A stretch of 64,000 bases of DNA from Prostheceraeus crozeri (Eukaryota > Platyhelminthes > Polycladida > Euryleptidae), in assembly GCA_907163375.1 (NCBI GenBank), contig CAJQUW010017003.1, forward strand, positions 186,001 to 250,000. Direction: 5' to 3'. The notes beneath the pieces were generated by a model, which saw only the letters and a list, made by a program, of their open reading frames with translations, was not told the DNA's origin and searched no databases. Shown here in pieces: positions 24,059 through 34,300 of the stretch (its first letter is position 1; every line of letters begins with the position of its first letter). A program made the translations under genes and the position numbers.

Positions 24059-25638
24059 TCAACGCGTGATTCCTTGAGATCGCCAAAAAGGAAATACCTC
24101 ATTACAAACAGACCTAAAATTCTCATTATTTGAGGAATGCGTAATAAATCGTAAAATTTGAGAATAAGCGACACCTTTATGTACATGATAGGCATGATGT
24201 GAAAATTTGTTCAAAAGATGATGACAAGAGCTGTCTTTAAAAGCTACTCGATAGTCGAGCGTGGACGAATCATGCGAGTCACGATAGATTAAGAGGTCAA
24301 GGAAGCGAATTGACGTGGTGTCATAGGTGAGATCAACTTGAATATGGGGGTCCACAGAATTCATGTGATCACGAAGTTGGAGCAAAGAGTCAAGACCATG
24401 ATCCCACAGAATGAAAATGTCATCTTGGTATCTCTTCCAAAGAGACGGGTAAGATGTAAAGTCGAAAAAATTGTTTCCTCCCAGTTGCCAAGGTAGATAT
24501 TTGCGAATGATCCACCGAAGGATTTTCCCATGGCGACGCCCTTTGTTTGCAACCAGTAAGTATCGCCAAAGCAAAAGTCATTTCGCTCAAGAGACAGTTG
24601 TAGGAGTTGCAGAAGAGCCTCGTTAGGACGCTGCGCTTGAGGATATCGAGCAAATGCTTGAGAGACCCTGTTGATACCCTCATTGATGGGAATATTTGTA
24701 TACAGGGATCTCACGTCAAAAGTGCAAAGTATCGAAGTTGGTTGAATAGTTGTGGATCGAAGGACAGCAATTAGATGGCTAGAGTCCACTAGAAAGCTCG
24801 GAAAACTGCTTGCTAGAGGGAGCAGGTAGTATTCGATAGGCTTGGCGATGTTGCTGCTGTTGCTGTTTACATCTGATACTATAGGCCTACCAGGCGGCCT
24901 GATCGGAGAGGGCCACAGTTCTTTATGTATTTTCGGAAGCATGTCGAAGTGACGGGAGCGAGAAGCGGGGTCAGGCATCAGGAAATTAAATTCCTTTCGA
25001 TTGATGGCTCTGGACGAAAGCAGATTGTTCAAAACGTCTTGGTATAAGGGGTCAGAGTCGGAAAGCAAGTCAGGCAGAGGAGTGTAAAAATTGAGGTTGG
25101 AAAGATGGTCAGTGCACTCGACTATGAATTGTGGAGAGTCCATTAAGACCCAAGATCCACCTTTGTCGGAAGGACGGATGATGATGTCCTCGTTGGAGCG
25201 CAAAAGCGTCAAAATGTCAGATTCAGAATCGGTTAAGTTGTTTGTCGAGTTGCAAGAATGATGAGTAAACAGGATGGACCTGGCAGCAGACAGAATGCGA
25301 TGAGATGCTGAATGTACTGACTGGGGAACACGAGCAGCAGGAGGCCAAGCAGATGAAGACCGATGACCGAAACGGCAGGATTGGGTCGCGGAAGATGGCA
25401 ACGAAACAAAGTGCCAATGTAGTTTGCGAATGAAGTCCGTGAGGAATGCGTAGACTAGACGATGATTACACCATGTTGGCGTAGGAATAAAGGACGGAGG
25501 ATAAGATAATAGTTTTAGAAGTGGATAAGACGTTGGGACATGTACAATTAAATTGCAAGTTGACTTGAGCATGTGAGAGTCGAGCTTCTCAAACGCTAGT
25601 TTAAATGTGATTGGATAAGATTGTACACAGATAAGCAA
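24059..25638 (-). pseudogene. PLE reverse transcriptase
   Basis: Two overlapping minus frames (25,638-24,361 and 24,574-24,059) carry the PLE RT in order: IIIRPSDKGGSWVLMDS, HFDMLPKIHK, RPPGRPIVSDVNSNSSN, the catalytic FDVRSLYTNIPI, TKGVAMGKSFGGSFANIYLG, the second catalytic motif KRYQDDIFILWD, then IRFLDLLIYRDS and the thumb. The (S/A)DKGG and YTNIP signatures are typical of PLEs rather than LINEs. The switch of frame between the SFGGSFANIY and YQDD motifs indicates at least one indel, so the protein is no longer continuous. Confidence 0.8.
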
Positions 25639-26405
25639 GTTTCGGGGCTCCAGGTAGCATTTGTTGAGGAGAATGGATGAGGAGCAGCAAGAATAATGGA
25701 GTTGGACGGGTGCTTGCTGCGAAGTTCAGAGAATAACTGTTGATATGTAGTTCTTTCGCTGTGAGAGAAATTTGCAGGGATACCACAAAGAACAACAAAA
25801 CGCGTTGAGTTGGGAAAGATGATGTTGCAGCGACTCAAGAGGCTTTTCAAGCCGGTAACCATAGTGACGAATCGATTGCGACGGTCGAGAAGACTCAGGC
25901 ACACAAACACTTTGCAGATCGACGAGGATTCCGGAAGGCTGTTGACCCTGGATCTCATCGCGGAGATGCGACCATTGGGAAGAGCAATCACTTTGGTAAG
26001 GCTGTTTGAGATAGGGAAGCGCTGAAGGTTGAAGTCACCAAGGATGAGATTGTGGCAGACTTGCAAACTGGAAGGATCAACGGTGACCGAAGGAGAAGCA
26101 TGGACGTTACTTGGAGCAGGTACAGTCACAGTAGGTACATCTGGTTCATCATCGTTGACTGATCCGGAAACATCGACCAGTTCAGGAAGATCGGCTGAGG
26201 AGTGCTCCTGTTGCGTGGGGGCTTCAGCAGAAGTGGAGTCATGAAGAAGAGGCGGAGTTTGGACCGCACTGTAGTCAGCTGAAAGCGTCTGTGAAGTAGC
26301 TGCAGGAGTAGGAGAAACTGAGTGGGGATTTGGAATGGAAACATTTGAAGAGGCAGAGGCGGAGGCAGGGGCTGCTTTGTGTGGACCGGATGAGACTGAG
26401 TGCAT
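25596..26405 (-). CDS. PLE ORF1 with SGNH-esterase-like domain
   Basis: This 269-codon frame has a Ser/Pro/Ala-rich, low-complexity N-terminal half (residues 1-110) and a folded C-terminal half. The latter contains VCHNLILGDFNLQRFPIS, then VIALPNGRISAMRS, KVFVCLSLLDRRNRF, CNIIFPNSTRFVVLCGIPAN and IILAAPHPFSSTNATWSP. The order of hydrophobic strands and the GDxN, G-(R/A)-I and 'sLlDRRN' blocks resembles SGNH hydrolase-like ORF1 domains known from some CR1/L2-type LINEs. The usual serine of block I appears as phenylalanine. It overlaps the RT frame by 43 bp. A frame opening at 26,559 in another phase (MVNHYNSVLQSTLTTLR) may be the true N-terminus. Confidence 0.55.
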   Translation of the reverse strand: MHSVSSGPHKAAPASASASSNVSIPNPHSVSPTPAATSQTLSADYSAVQTPPLLHDSTSAEAPTQQEHSSADLPELVDVSGSVNDDEPDVPTVTVPAPSNVHASPSVTVDPSSLQVCHNLILGDFNLQRFPISNSLTKVIALPNGRISAMRSRVNSLPESSSICKVFVCLSLLDRRNRFVTMVTGLKSLLSRCNIIFPNSTRFVVLCGIPANFSHSERTTYQQLFSELRSKHPSNSIILAAPHPFSSTNATWSPETCLSVYNLIQSHLN

Positions 26406-26557
26406 TGTCGAGGACGGAGTCAGATAGTTTGCGGCCTAGCTGATGACGAGCCCAGGCACAGGATTTGCGAATTGAGTCACTTAAAACTGAAGCAGGAATT
26501 GGAGACGTTCTGAGGGTTGTAAGAGTGGATTGGAGCACACTGTTGTAGTGATTTACC

Positions 26558-28056
26558 ATAGTAGTAGTAGTAGAAGTAGCAGTAGTAAAGCTTTCTATTC
26601 ATGGATTAATGGAATGCAATTATACAAATACAGTAATAGACAAGAAATAGCAAAGTTTCGGATAATGTTCACAAAGTCATACAAAAATCAATCTAATGTT
26701 TACGATTGTTCGAAAGTCGGGTGGCCCAAAGGAAGAATGAATTGTCTCTTCGTTTCGAAAAGGTTTTCGGAAGGAGGTATTGGTTGCAATGCGGCAAACG
26801 TTCTGGTACATTTCGATGAAGAAGATATGATGGATTTGCAAACACATTTTCAGCATACTTGTGCGATAGCGAAAGTATTTTATCCTCTATTGATGGAACG
26901 ATGTCACAGTTGCAGTCAAATGAGCAGATGATGTGATGAGCACGATTTTAAATTTTTCGGAAGAGGCTGTTCGTTGTCCACGAACGTTGACAAATAGAGG
27001 TGCCGCATATGTGAATATTGAAATAATCAAATAATCAAAAATCCTCAGAAGCTCATGCTTATTGAGAGTGCCTCGTAGACATTGCATTACGTAAAATCTT
27101 TTACTAGCATGACTACACAAATTCGCAAAATGTTTATTCCAGGTTAGGCCATTGCACCATTTCACTCCCAAAATGACGATTTCAGATACGATTTGAATGT
27201 CATCATGAGTTGGTAAGTACGCCTCTCTTGAGCTTCTTATGACCATTTGTCGACTCTTTTGTTTGTTTATAATCATTCCATTTTCATCAATCCACTTATA
27301 TGTCCGTGATATCTGACCGCTCTGATCCCCCGATGTCGTAGTGATAGCCTCCACTAAGGTCAAATCGTCAGCATATTTTATCAGTCGGCATGTCGAGCTA
27401 GAACAAGATAGAGAATCTATAAAGACCGCAAATAAGTAAGGGCCAAAATGCTACCTTGGGAAAGTCCGGAAATCGCAGCATATGGAGGACCGAATTTGTT
27501 GTTCATCGTTATCCTTTGAAATCTGTCGTTCAAGTATGACTCCAGCCATAAGAGAAAGCCTGTATTAATGTCACATGTTGTCAAGTAACTAATGAGACGA
27601 TTATGTTGTACACGATCGAACGCCTTTGACAGGTCGAGACAAGTTATCCGAACACCATTTACATGTTTGATATCTATAAAACTTGTAACTGAATCGTGAA
27701 TGTCTATTAAGGCACTTGTAGTGGAGCCAAATGGTCGAAAAGCGTGCTGTTGATTATCATATAGAGCTAGCAAATCGTGCTTCATGTAATTCAAAAATAA
27801 TTTTTCGAATACTTTGCTCAGTACTGGAAAAAGTGACACTGGCCTATAGTCTTTGTGAGAGGGAATTGAACACTTTTGAATCAGACAAATAATCGCTTGT
27901 TTCGAGTGAGTGGGATATCTTCGATTTCAGATTGATTCATTGTATATATGACATAGAATTGAAGAAATGAGAACAGCACCTTCACGAAGCAAGCGCGCCG
28001 GAAATTCATCAATGCCATTCGATTTTCCTTCATCTATAGCCCAATTGGGTATATAC
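26558..28056 (-). pseudogene. LINE (CR1/Jockey-like) reverse transcriptase, 3' part
   Basis: Minus-strand motifs in order: DEGKSNGIDEFPARLL, KDYRPVSLFPVLSKVFEKL, QHAFRPFGSTTSALIDIHD, the catalytic ITCLDLSKAFDRVQHNRLI, AAISGLSQGSIL, the second catalytic motif KYADDLTLVEA, ILGVKWCNGLTWNKHF and, at the C-terminus, NVFANPSYLLHRNVPERL with FSKRRDNSFFLWATRLSN. Frame changes show decay. The 3' end runs into a (TAC)n tract (26,558-26,590). The Polinton interrupts this LINE; its upstream piece is at 44,411-44,622. Confidence 0.85.
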
Positions 28057-28062
28057 ATCACA
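28057..28062. repeat. Polinton target-site duplication, left
   Basis: ATCACA directly precedes the left terminal repeat and is repeated exactly after the right one (44,405-44,410). Six bases is the characteristic Polinton target duplication length. Confidence 0.95.
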
Positions 28063-28593
28063 AGTAGTATAGGGTATAGGATTCGGCGCATCGCTTCGCT
28101 CAGCACCGAATCCCACACCTAGGTAGATACAAAAAATGAAAAAATACAAAAAAATAGGGTCCTCCTGAAATTTATAAAAAAACAGCTAAAATAGATACAA
28201 AAAATGAAAAAATACAAAAAAATAGGGTCCTCCTGAAATTTATAAAAAAAACAGCTAAAATAGATGCGAAATGGGAAAAATACAATGTTTATGACCCATG
28301 AACAAAAATATTCATTTAAAAATGGAAGATGAAAAAACAAAAGAGCCATCAGCCCCCTTATATCCTTCATTATCATATGAAATGGATATTGCAAAACACA
28401 AAGATAGAGTCAGGTACATGAAAGATAAGGAAGCCCAATTATTACTTAAACTAGAACATTATAATAAATTAAGAAAAAGATGGACCATAGCTAAGAATGT
28501 GACACAAGGCGTTGGTGCATGTTTAACAATTTCTTTAGGCGCTCTCACTATTGTCATTTCGTCTGGCGTTCTTACAATTCCTGTTGTCGCTAC
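28063..28593 (+). repeat. Polinton left terminal inverted repeat
   Basis: 531 bp, matching the reverse complement of 43,874-44,404 with about five differences seen by eye. It contains a terminal hairpin (GGATTCGG ... CCGAATCC, 28,079-28,113) and two tandem copies of a 68-69-bp subterminal unit starting TAGATACAAAAAATG (28,124 and 28,192). It also holds the leader and first roughly 90 codons of the membrane-protein gene at 28,322. Confidence 0.95.
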
Positions 28594-28897
28594 AGTTTTA
28601 ACAGGCGCAGGTGTCTTCACAACGTCACTTGCAACAGTGATAGATAAATCTTTAATGACTAAGAAACGAAAATCCTTAAGTAAGAAACATGCACATGTCA
28701 AAGAAGTATATGATAAACTACATTACTACTTCCAGAGAGTGTGTGATGACAATGTTATTACGTTAGATGAGATTGAAAAATTTGACCAAATAGCTAGAGA
28801 AGCAACTAAAATTCCTGTTAAACCTCAAGACAAAGTAAACAATGAAGCTTTTTTAGAAGAAATAAGAACTTTATTAAAAACGTTAGAACATCAGTAA
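28322..28897 (+). CDS. Polinton hypothetical membrane protein
   Basis: I place the start at 28,322 (MEDEKTKEPSAPLYPSL) because ATTTAAAAATGG there matches the leader before most genes of this element; an upstream in-frame ATG lies at 28,298. The 191-residue product has an acidic/proline-rich start with a PSAPLYP stretch, a charged helical region, then two adjacent hydrophobic segments (GACLTISLGALTIVISSGVL and IPVVATVLTGAGVFTTSLAT), followed by a basic loop and a charged C-terminal helix. A PSAP motif is a known late-domain type sequence that can recruit ESCRT-I, but whether it does so here is only speculation. No family recognised. The N-terminal half lies inside the terminal repeat, so a truncated second copy exists at the right end. 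Confidence 0.75.
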   Translation: MEDEKTKEPSAPLYPSLSYEMDIAKHKDRVRYMKDKEAQLLLKLEHYNKLRKRWTIAKNVTQGVGACLTISLGALTIVISSGVLTIPVVATVLTGAGVFTTSLATVIDKSLMTKKRKSLSKKHAHVKEVYDKLHYYFQRVCDDNVITLDEIEKFDQIAREATKIPVKPQDKVNNEAFLEEIRTLLKTLEHQ

Positions 28898-28987
28898 AAT
28901 TGACTCTTCAAGTCTCAGCACCTTTGGTGCAGTGTTTTTGCTGTGCCTCTATGCTATCACAAAATTCAAATATTATCTTATAAAATA

Positions 28988-29785
28988 ATGCAGAGCAATG
29001 AGACAAAAATAAAACAACTAGAAGAATTAATAAAACAGAAAAATATTATGAAGAAAAAATATAGACAATATCGAATGCTACAAGCTGGCGTTCAATCCGA
29101 TATGAAAGACAAAATCAAATTAGTTGAACAAGTTAAATCTGATATTAAGAAAGAACTTGTAGTTCATGATAAACGAATTGATATCGCGGATCCAGTGCAG
29201 AAAATCATCATGGATGATTATGGTTTGTTAGAAGCAAACATAGAAAAGAAATTACCCAAATCTATGCTCTTTGAACATTCTACTTCATTTATAGATGGAA
29301 AGCCATCTCTGAGATTTTACTTAGGTGGAGAAGAATTATTTATAAATACTAAAGAAAGTTTAATTTTCACACCAGACAAAACAGCTTTCAGTTTAGACAG
29401 AAAATTCGTGGATTTATTAAGAGGAGCGGATTTAGATAACTATCACCCCGATGATCTACTGAAATACAAAACTATGTTAGACAAGGTTGGAACTGGGAAA
29501 CATCTTAAGCGTTATAAACAATTAGAACACTTATTATCAACATCAACCAGTGTTCCAACAGCAACTGGTTATTCAACACCTGTTGTATTTTTATCAGACG
29601 ATCCACAAGAATTAATAAATAGATTTAATATTTTATTCGCTGCAGCAAAACAAGGACATAATTCCAGTTTTAACGAAATGCATGCAATCTTAGATAAACT
29701 ATTCCAAAACAGCGTTATAACTGAAGAAGAGTACAAATATAACTCTAATTATATTATGTTCCTTAGCGGCGCAAGAAGGACATAA
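28988..29785 (+). CDS. Polinton conserved hypothetical with coiled coil
   Basis: The start is taken at 28,988 (MQSNETKIKQLEELIKQK), just after TTATAAAATA; an in-frame ATG upstream at 28,943 gives 15 extra residues. Residues 1-70 are a lysine/glutamine-rich coiled coil. Next comes a middle domain (SLRFYLGGEELFINTKESL, LLRGADLDNYHPDDLLKYKT), and the C-terminal part reads FLSDDPQELINRFNILFAAA followed by MHAILDKLFQNSVITEEEY. That C-terminal block is one I associate with proteins found repeatedly in animal Polintons (DUF8207-like), without known function. It sits between the membrane protein and the minor-capsid-like gene on the same strand, suggesting a virion or assembly role by context only. 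Confidence 0.75.
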   Translation: MQSNETKIKQLEELIKQKNIMKKKYRQYRMLQAGVQSDMKDKIKLVEQVKSDIKKELVVHDKRIDIADPVQKIIMDDYGLLEANIEKKLPKSMLFEHSTSFIDGKPSLRFYLGGEELFINTKESLIFTPDKTAFSLDRKFVDLLRGADLDNYHPDDLLKYKTMLDKVGTGKHLKRYKQLEHLLSTSTSVPTATGYSTPVVFLSDDPQELINRFNILFAAAKQGHNSSFNEMHAILDKLFQNSVITEEEYKYNSNYIMFLSGARRT

Positions 29786-29799
29786 ATTTAGTTAAAAAA

Positions 29800-30588
29800 A
29801 TGTCTTCGGCAGAACTAGAAAAAATTAATAAGCATTTAGAAAATTTAACCGAGATTTTAACCTCATCAAAATTTAGTACGACATTAAAATTTATAACAAC
29901 TATTTCATCCCATACCTGTCATTTAGATCCTATTATTCACTTAGAACAAGACAAACATTATGAAGTAGCACTAACTAGTTTTTCAACATTTAACACTATA
30001 CAAAATATTATCAAAGATGTAAATGACCGATTTAAATATTCTAATGATCAAGGTAAAACTTGGAAAGAATTAACTTTTCTTCCTGGATCTTATGAAGTTG
30101 AATCGATTTCCAATGAAATAAAAAGACATTTAGGCATACAATTTAAAGACAAGAAACAATTACATTTCGCAGTTGAACCAGCAGTAAATAAATTTTCTCT
30201 TACTTTAGATGAAGATCATCAAGTTGATTTTAATATTGACAAATCTTTATCAAGACTCTTAGGATTTAAAAAGCAACTCTATACACAAGGTTTTCATATA
30301 AGTGAAAATATACCTAAAGTAACTGAAATAAATTCAATCAACGTTCAATGTGATATTATAGAAGGTGGTTATGTTAATGGAAAGCTGTCAAATAATATCT
30401 TCAGTTATCCAGCATTTACAGTTCCGATTGGTTACAGTTTGAATGTAATCCCAAAATCATTAATATATTTCCCTGTTACAAGAAAAACAATTAATTCAAT
30501 TACAATTAGAATAACAGATGAGAAAGGAAAGGAAATAAATTTTGGAGGCGAAGAAATTATGATAGATCTTTTGGTTCGGGAGGTATAA
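29800..30588 (+). CDS. Polinton minor-capsid (penton-like) protein
   Basis: 262 residues starting right after GTTAAAAAAATG. Conserved-looking stretches are HYEVALTSFSTFNTIQNI near residue 50, LLGFKKQLYTQGFHISENIP near 155, INVQCDIIEGGYVNGKLSNN near 185 and the C-terminal NSITIRITDEKGKEINFGGE followed by EIMIDLLVREV. The alternating short strands, predicted all-beta content and typical length match the single-jelly-roll minor capsid protein of Polintons (I believe PX of the original nomenclature), the proposed counterpart of viral penton proteins. The last strand motif 'I.IRI.DE.G' is frequent in this family. It lies 14 bp after the coiled-coil gene and 22 bp before the ATPase locus. Confidence 0.65.
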   Translation: MSSAELEKINKHLENLTEILTSSKFSTTLKFITTISSHTCHLDPIIHLEQDKHYEVALTSFSTFNTIQNIIKDVNDRFKYSNDQGKTWKELTFLPGSYEVESISNEIKRHLGIQFKDKKQLHFAVEPAVNKFSLTLDEDHQVDFNIDKSLSRLLGFKKQLYTQGFHISENIPKVTEINSINVQCDIIEGGYVNGKLSNNIFSYPAFTVPIGYSLNVIPKSLIYFPVTRKTINSITIRITDEKGKEINFGGEEIMIDLLVREV

Positions 30589-30610
30589 TTAAAAAAATAT
30601 TGTCTTAAAA

Positions 30611-31387
30611 ATGAGTGAAAGCAGTTGTGAAAAATATCCACTAAACAAGAAAGTGAAATTCAATCATCATCATAACTTGTCAAATAAAGTTTTATCAGTT
30701 ATTTGTGGAAGATCAGGTTGTGGAAAAACATATCTATTATTTAAAATTCTCACGACGCCCAACTTTTTGGATTATAACAATCTTATCATTTATACAACAA
30801 CAGCATAACAACCTATTTATCAATTTTTGAAACATGGTTTTGAAAATAATCTTACAAAATCAGCTATAGCTTCACTGTTTGAAGAATATGAAAAATCGGA
30901 GTATGAAGAAGAAATAAGTTCCTGGTGTGAAGAAGCAGCGAAAAGTAAACAACTAGTAGAACCCAATAGAAATAAACACATATCGATACAATTAATAGAT
31001 GATAGTGGCAATATGCAAGATCCTAGTAAACTAAATAAAACGAAAAAACATTGTGTGGTGTTTGATGATTGTGTTAATGACAGAAATCAGGCAGTGCAGA
31101 GAAATTATTTTACAAGAGGTAGACACAATAACTGTAGTGTCTTTTATTTGACACAAAGTATGTATTCATTAGATGGAAGTGTTATTAGAAAGAATGCTAA
31201 TATTTTTATGCTTTTCGAAATCAACCAAAGAAACCTAAGTGATTTGTTAAGAGACTTATGTATAAGAGATAAAGATGAATTTAAACAATCGTGTAACAAT
31301 GCTTGGGCAAACGACTATGGTTTTATCACAGTCAATATTGATAAAAAAGTACATGATAGAGTTATAGAACATTTGTTCACTGACTAG
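30611..31387 (+). pseudogene. Polinton packaging-type ATPase locus (A32-like)
   Basis: Carries a Walker A motif (VICGRSGCGKTYLLFKI), a Walker B motif (KHCVVFDDCVND) and the downstream YFTRGRHNNCSVFYLTQSMY block that is diagnostic of the FtsK/HerA-type DNA-packaging ATPases (poxvirus A32, Polinton ATPase). The usual role is pumping genomic DNA into the capsid. The locus starts after CTTAAAAATG and ends 4 bp from the end of the convergent polymerase gene. It looks interrupted (about one break), so I treat it as fossil. The element has a second P-loop ATPase at 35,181-36,395. Confidence 0.8.
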
Positions 31388-31391
31388 TGTA

Positions 31392-34300
31392 TTATAATTC
31401 CTCTTCCCAGTCTTCACTATCATTGTATTCAATTATATTACATTCTTTTTTTATTCGTTGAAATATTTCGTCTTGAACATCTTCTCCGCTATAGGGGAGC
31501 ATAATACCATTTGCATTAGGCGCTTGACGTTTAAGAATATTTATTTTACCAGTGAATCTTTTTTCTTCAGTGTTATTATTTTTATCAGGAATACTAATAC
31601 CAGTTTCTAAAGATCTTTTCCATGGTTTATTAACAATTGTTGTCAATGTTTCCCCATGGTAAAATTGAATGAAATCTTCTACTTTTACTTTAGTTTTTGT
31701 ATAACCCTTAAATGTTTTCTTTTCACTAAGTCTCCCTTGTTCATCTACAGTAATACAATATTTTATTTTGGGGGCGATAAACAATCCATATATAATTCCC
31801 CCATTACCATAATCATTTTTCCCTTGGCATAATTCCCCGCCAACATATCCAGCCGCATCTAATTTATTGAAGAGTTCATTGGAAATGTAGATGGAATCAG
31901 TATCTGTGTAATGTATGTGTTTTTCTTTAAAACCATTAATTTCTAAAATAAAGTTATTCATGATTCTTGTAGAGTGAGAAAGAATGAAAGAACCTAAGTG
32001 TGATGGCATGAATGACGTCTTCCCATCTTTTACAATATTAGCTTTAAGAAACTCATCGTCTTCCATTTCTACTTTCACTAAGAATTGTTCATCATTTACT
32101 TTTTCAAAATCTTTTACTTCTTGAGTGAAATTTTTTCTCAATGTATTTTTATTCCATAAATGATATTTAGTGGTTATGTCTTTTTGTACGGTTTTTCCAT
32201 ATAGTGAATTCATTAATAATTTAATTAACTCATCGCCTACAGTGTTTCCTTCTATTTTATATTTTTTTCTTAAATTGAAGAGCTTTTCAATGTATTTGCG
32301 AAATGGTGAAATGTGATAATTTTCTTCATAAATTATACCATCTGTAATAGATAATATTTTCCTGCCACATCTAACAATTTCCTGTATGTCTACAGAAGTT
32401 AATACATCATAACACATTCCATTCCTAAACCTTATTATTTCTTGATTACAATTGTTTTCATTCTTTACCTTATCTTTCGCAGGAACTGGTTGAAAAAACA
32501 TCTCATCAGGATAATGAAACACAACTGTGAATATTCCAGTTTTAGGACGAAATGATTGAGTGTTAAATTGATTTAATACTGCTTGTTCTTCTTCTTGTCT
32601 AAATTTTCTAGCAGATTCAGCTTTAGGGTATTCTGAATGTTCGTCATACATAGCTGATGGATATAAAGATGTTGCATCAAAAGCCATTAAGAATTCATTT
32701 CGTTGGTCGAGTAGTTTATGTTTAATTTCTTTACAGAGAGCATTCTTGTCTTCCAACTGATTATACTCTTTCATTAAATCTATTAAATTATTATTATGAC
32801 CAGGGGGCAAAACCCCCTCAGCGTAGCACCCAGGAAAATATCGTTGTAATATTGGTGGCAAGATGTTACAAAATGGAGATTCGTAATGTCTTATATTTGC
32901 TGACACTCTTCCACCTTTAACAGATTTTCTAACATAGTTTCTAGTCCATAAATCAGTATGCGAATGAATATTTATGTTGTCTTCTTGTACACTCTTCATC
33001 CAACCGTTAAATGTTAAAGCGGAGGATGTTAAATTAGTAGTTATATCTTCACCAACTAATTCTTTCATAACATTATTATACTTGTAGATACAAAATGCTA
33101 ATGAAAGAACATCGTTAATTAAATACGGTTTCCACTCATGTTCTTTTTCTAGATAATTTTCATGTGTAATTTCGCCAATTTCATAATTTAATTTGCACAT
33201 ATTGCTAGGGTTTTTAAAATTCTCGCACCATTTGGAAAGACTTGTTTTCACGTGTTGATAGCTACATTTCATTACAATGGTTTGTAAAGGTTTGCTTGGT
33301 TTTATGTTACGTTTTGTAGAGACACCTAGTTGCTTAGATCTAGAGGAGCGTTGGATATACTTACTAACACTTTCAGTTGTATAAGGATTTTGTAAAGAAG
33401 CAGTGAGTATTCCTCTTGATGTTTTAAGCGGTGGTTTAGTTAATTTAAAATTAGATTTGAGTGGAAAATATGCATCGAATCCTGATGAATTATGTGCTAT
33501 TAAAGTTACTTTCGAATGATTAAAAGATCCAAGGTTTTTGAAAAATTGATGTATCGGACATACGTCCTCTGGGTTTCCCCCGATCGGGCATTCATCATGT
33601 TTCCTAATAAAAATTTTCACACAACGTTGAAGTTTGTTAAGTTCTTGCTTAGTTAAGTTATTATATTCACTTATCTGTTTCTTAAGTTCTTTAATCTCAT
33701 GTTCATCCTTGCTCCTTTTTATTTTAATCATATCGCGTAGCAATCGTGCGTCTATTTCTTCCAATCTTTGCTTCGGTAAGCAACACATGAATTTATTGAA
33801 ATTAATAGTACCTAAAGCATAAGGAATAGGATGAGCTGTTGCACAACGAGGATCTGGATAAGTTTCGAGATCCCATATATATGTTGAACCATAGTCAATT
33901 GGTTTCTTTGTTATGGTCTTATACGGAAGTGTTGTTAGATTTTCATCAGTGACAGTTTTATATATTGGTTTGAAATTATTTTCAATTTCTCTAATAGCTT
34001 CTGCTTTATGGAATTTATTGATTAAACAATAATGACCTATTGATGAACCTTCGTGAAAATAATTGTAATAAACATGACTATAAGGTGTTGTAATACCTCT
34101 GGGATTTAAATGACGATTAGTAGCACTATAATACTGTACACATTCTCCAAAGTATTTATTGAATTGGGAAAATTTACAGTTTGCCATTACTCCTGTTCTA
34201 GATGTAGCTTTCTCTTTATATAAAAAGTCATTAAACATCTCGATTATAATTTTAGCTTGTTCTTGATTGAACCCACGTAAGGCGTTGTAACATTTTATAA

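Larger units (their letters stand above)
22948..26590 (-). mobile_element. PLE with SGNH-like ORF1, flanked by (TAG)n
   Basis: A minus-strand element whose sequence begins by about 26,557 and ends near 22,967. Both outer sides carry short (TAG)n tracts (22,948-22,962 and 26,558-26,590). The right tract is also the expected microsatellite tail of the adjacent LINE, so the PLE probably inserted within that tail. The element contains, in transcription order, an SGNH-like ORF, an overlapping RT reading frame and a GIY-YIG endonuclease, followed by about 470 bp of 3' non-coding DNA. Confidence 0.7.
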
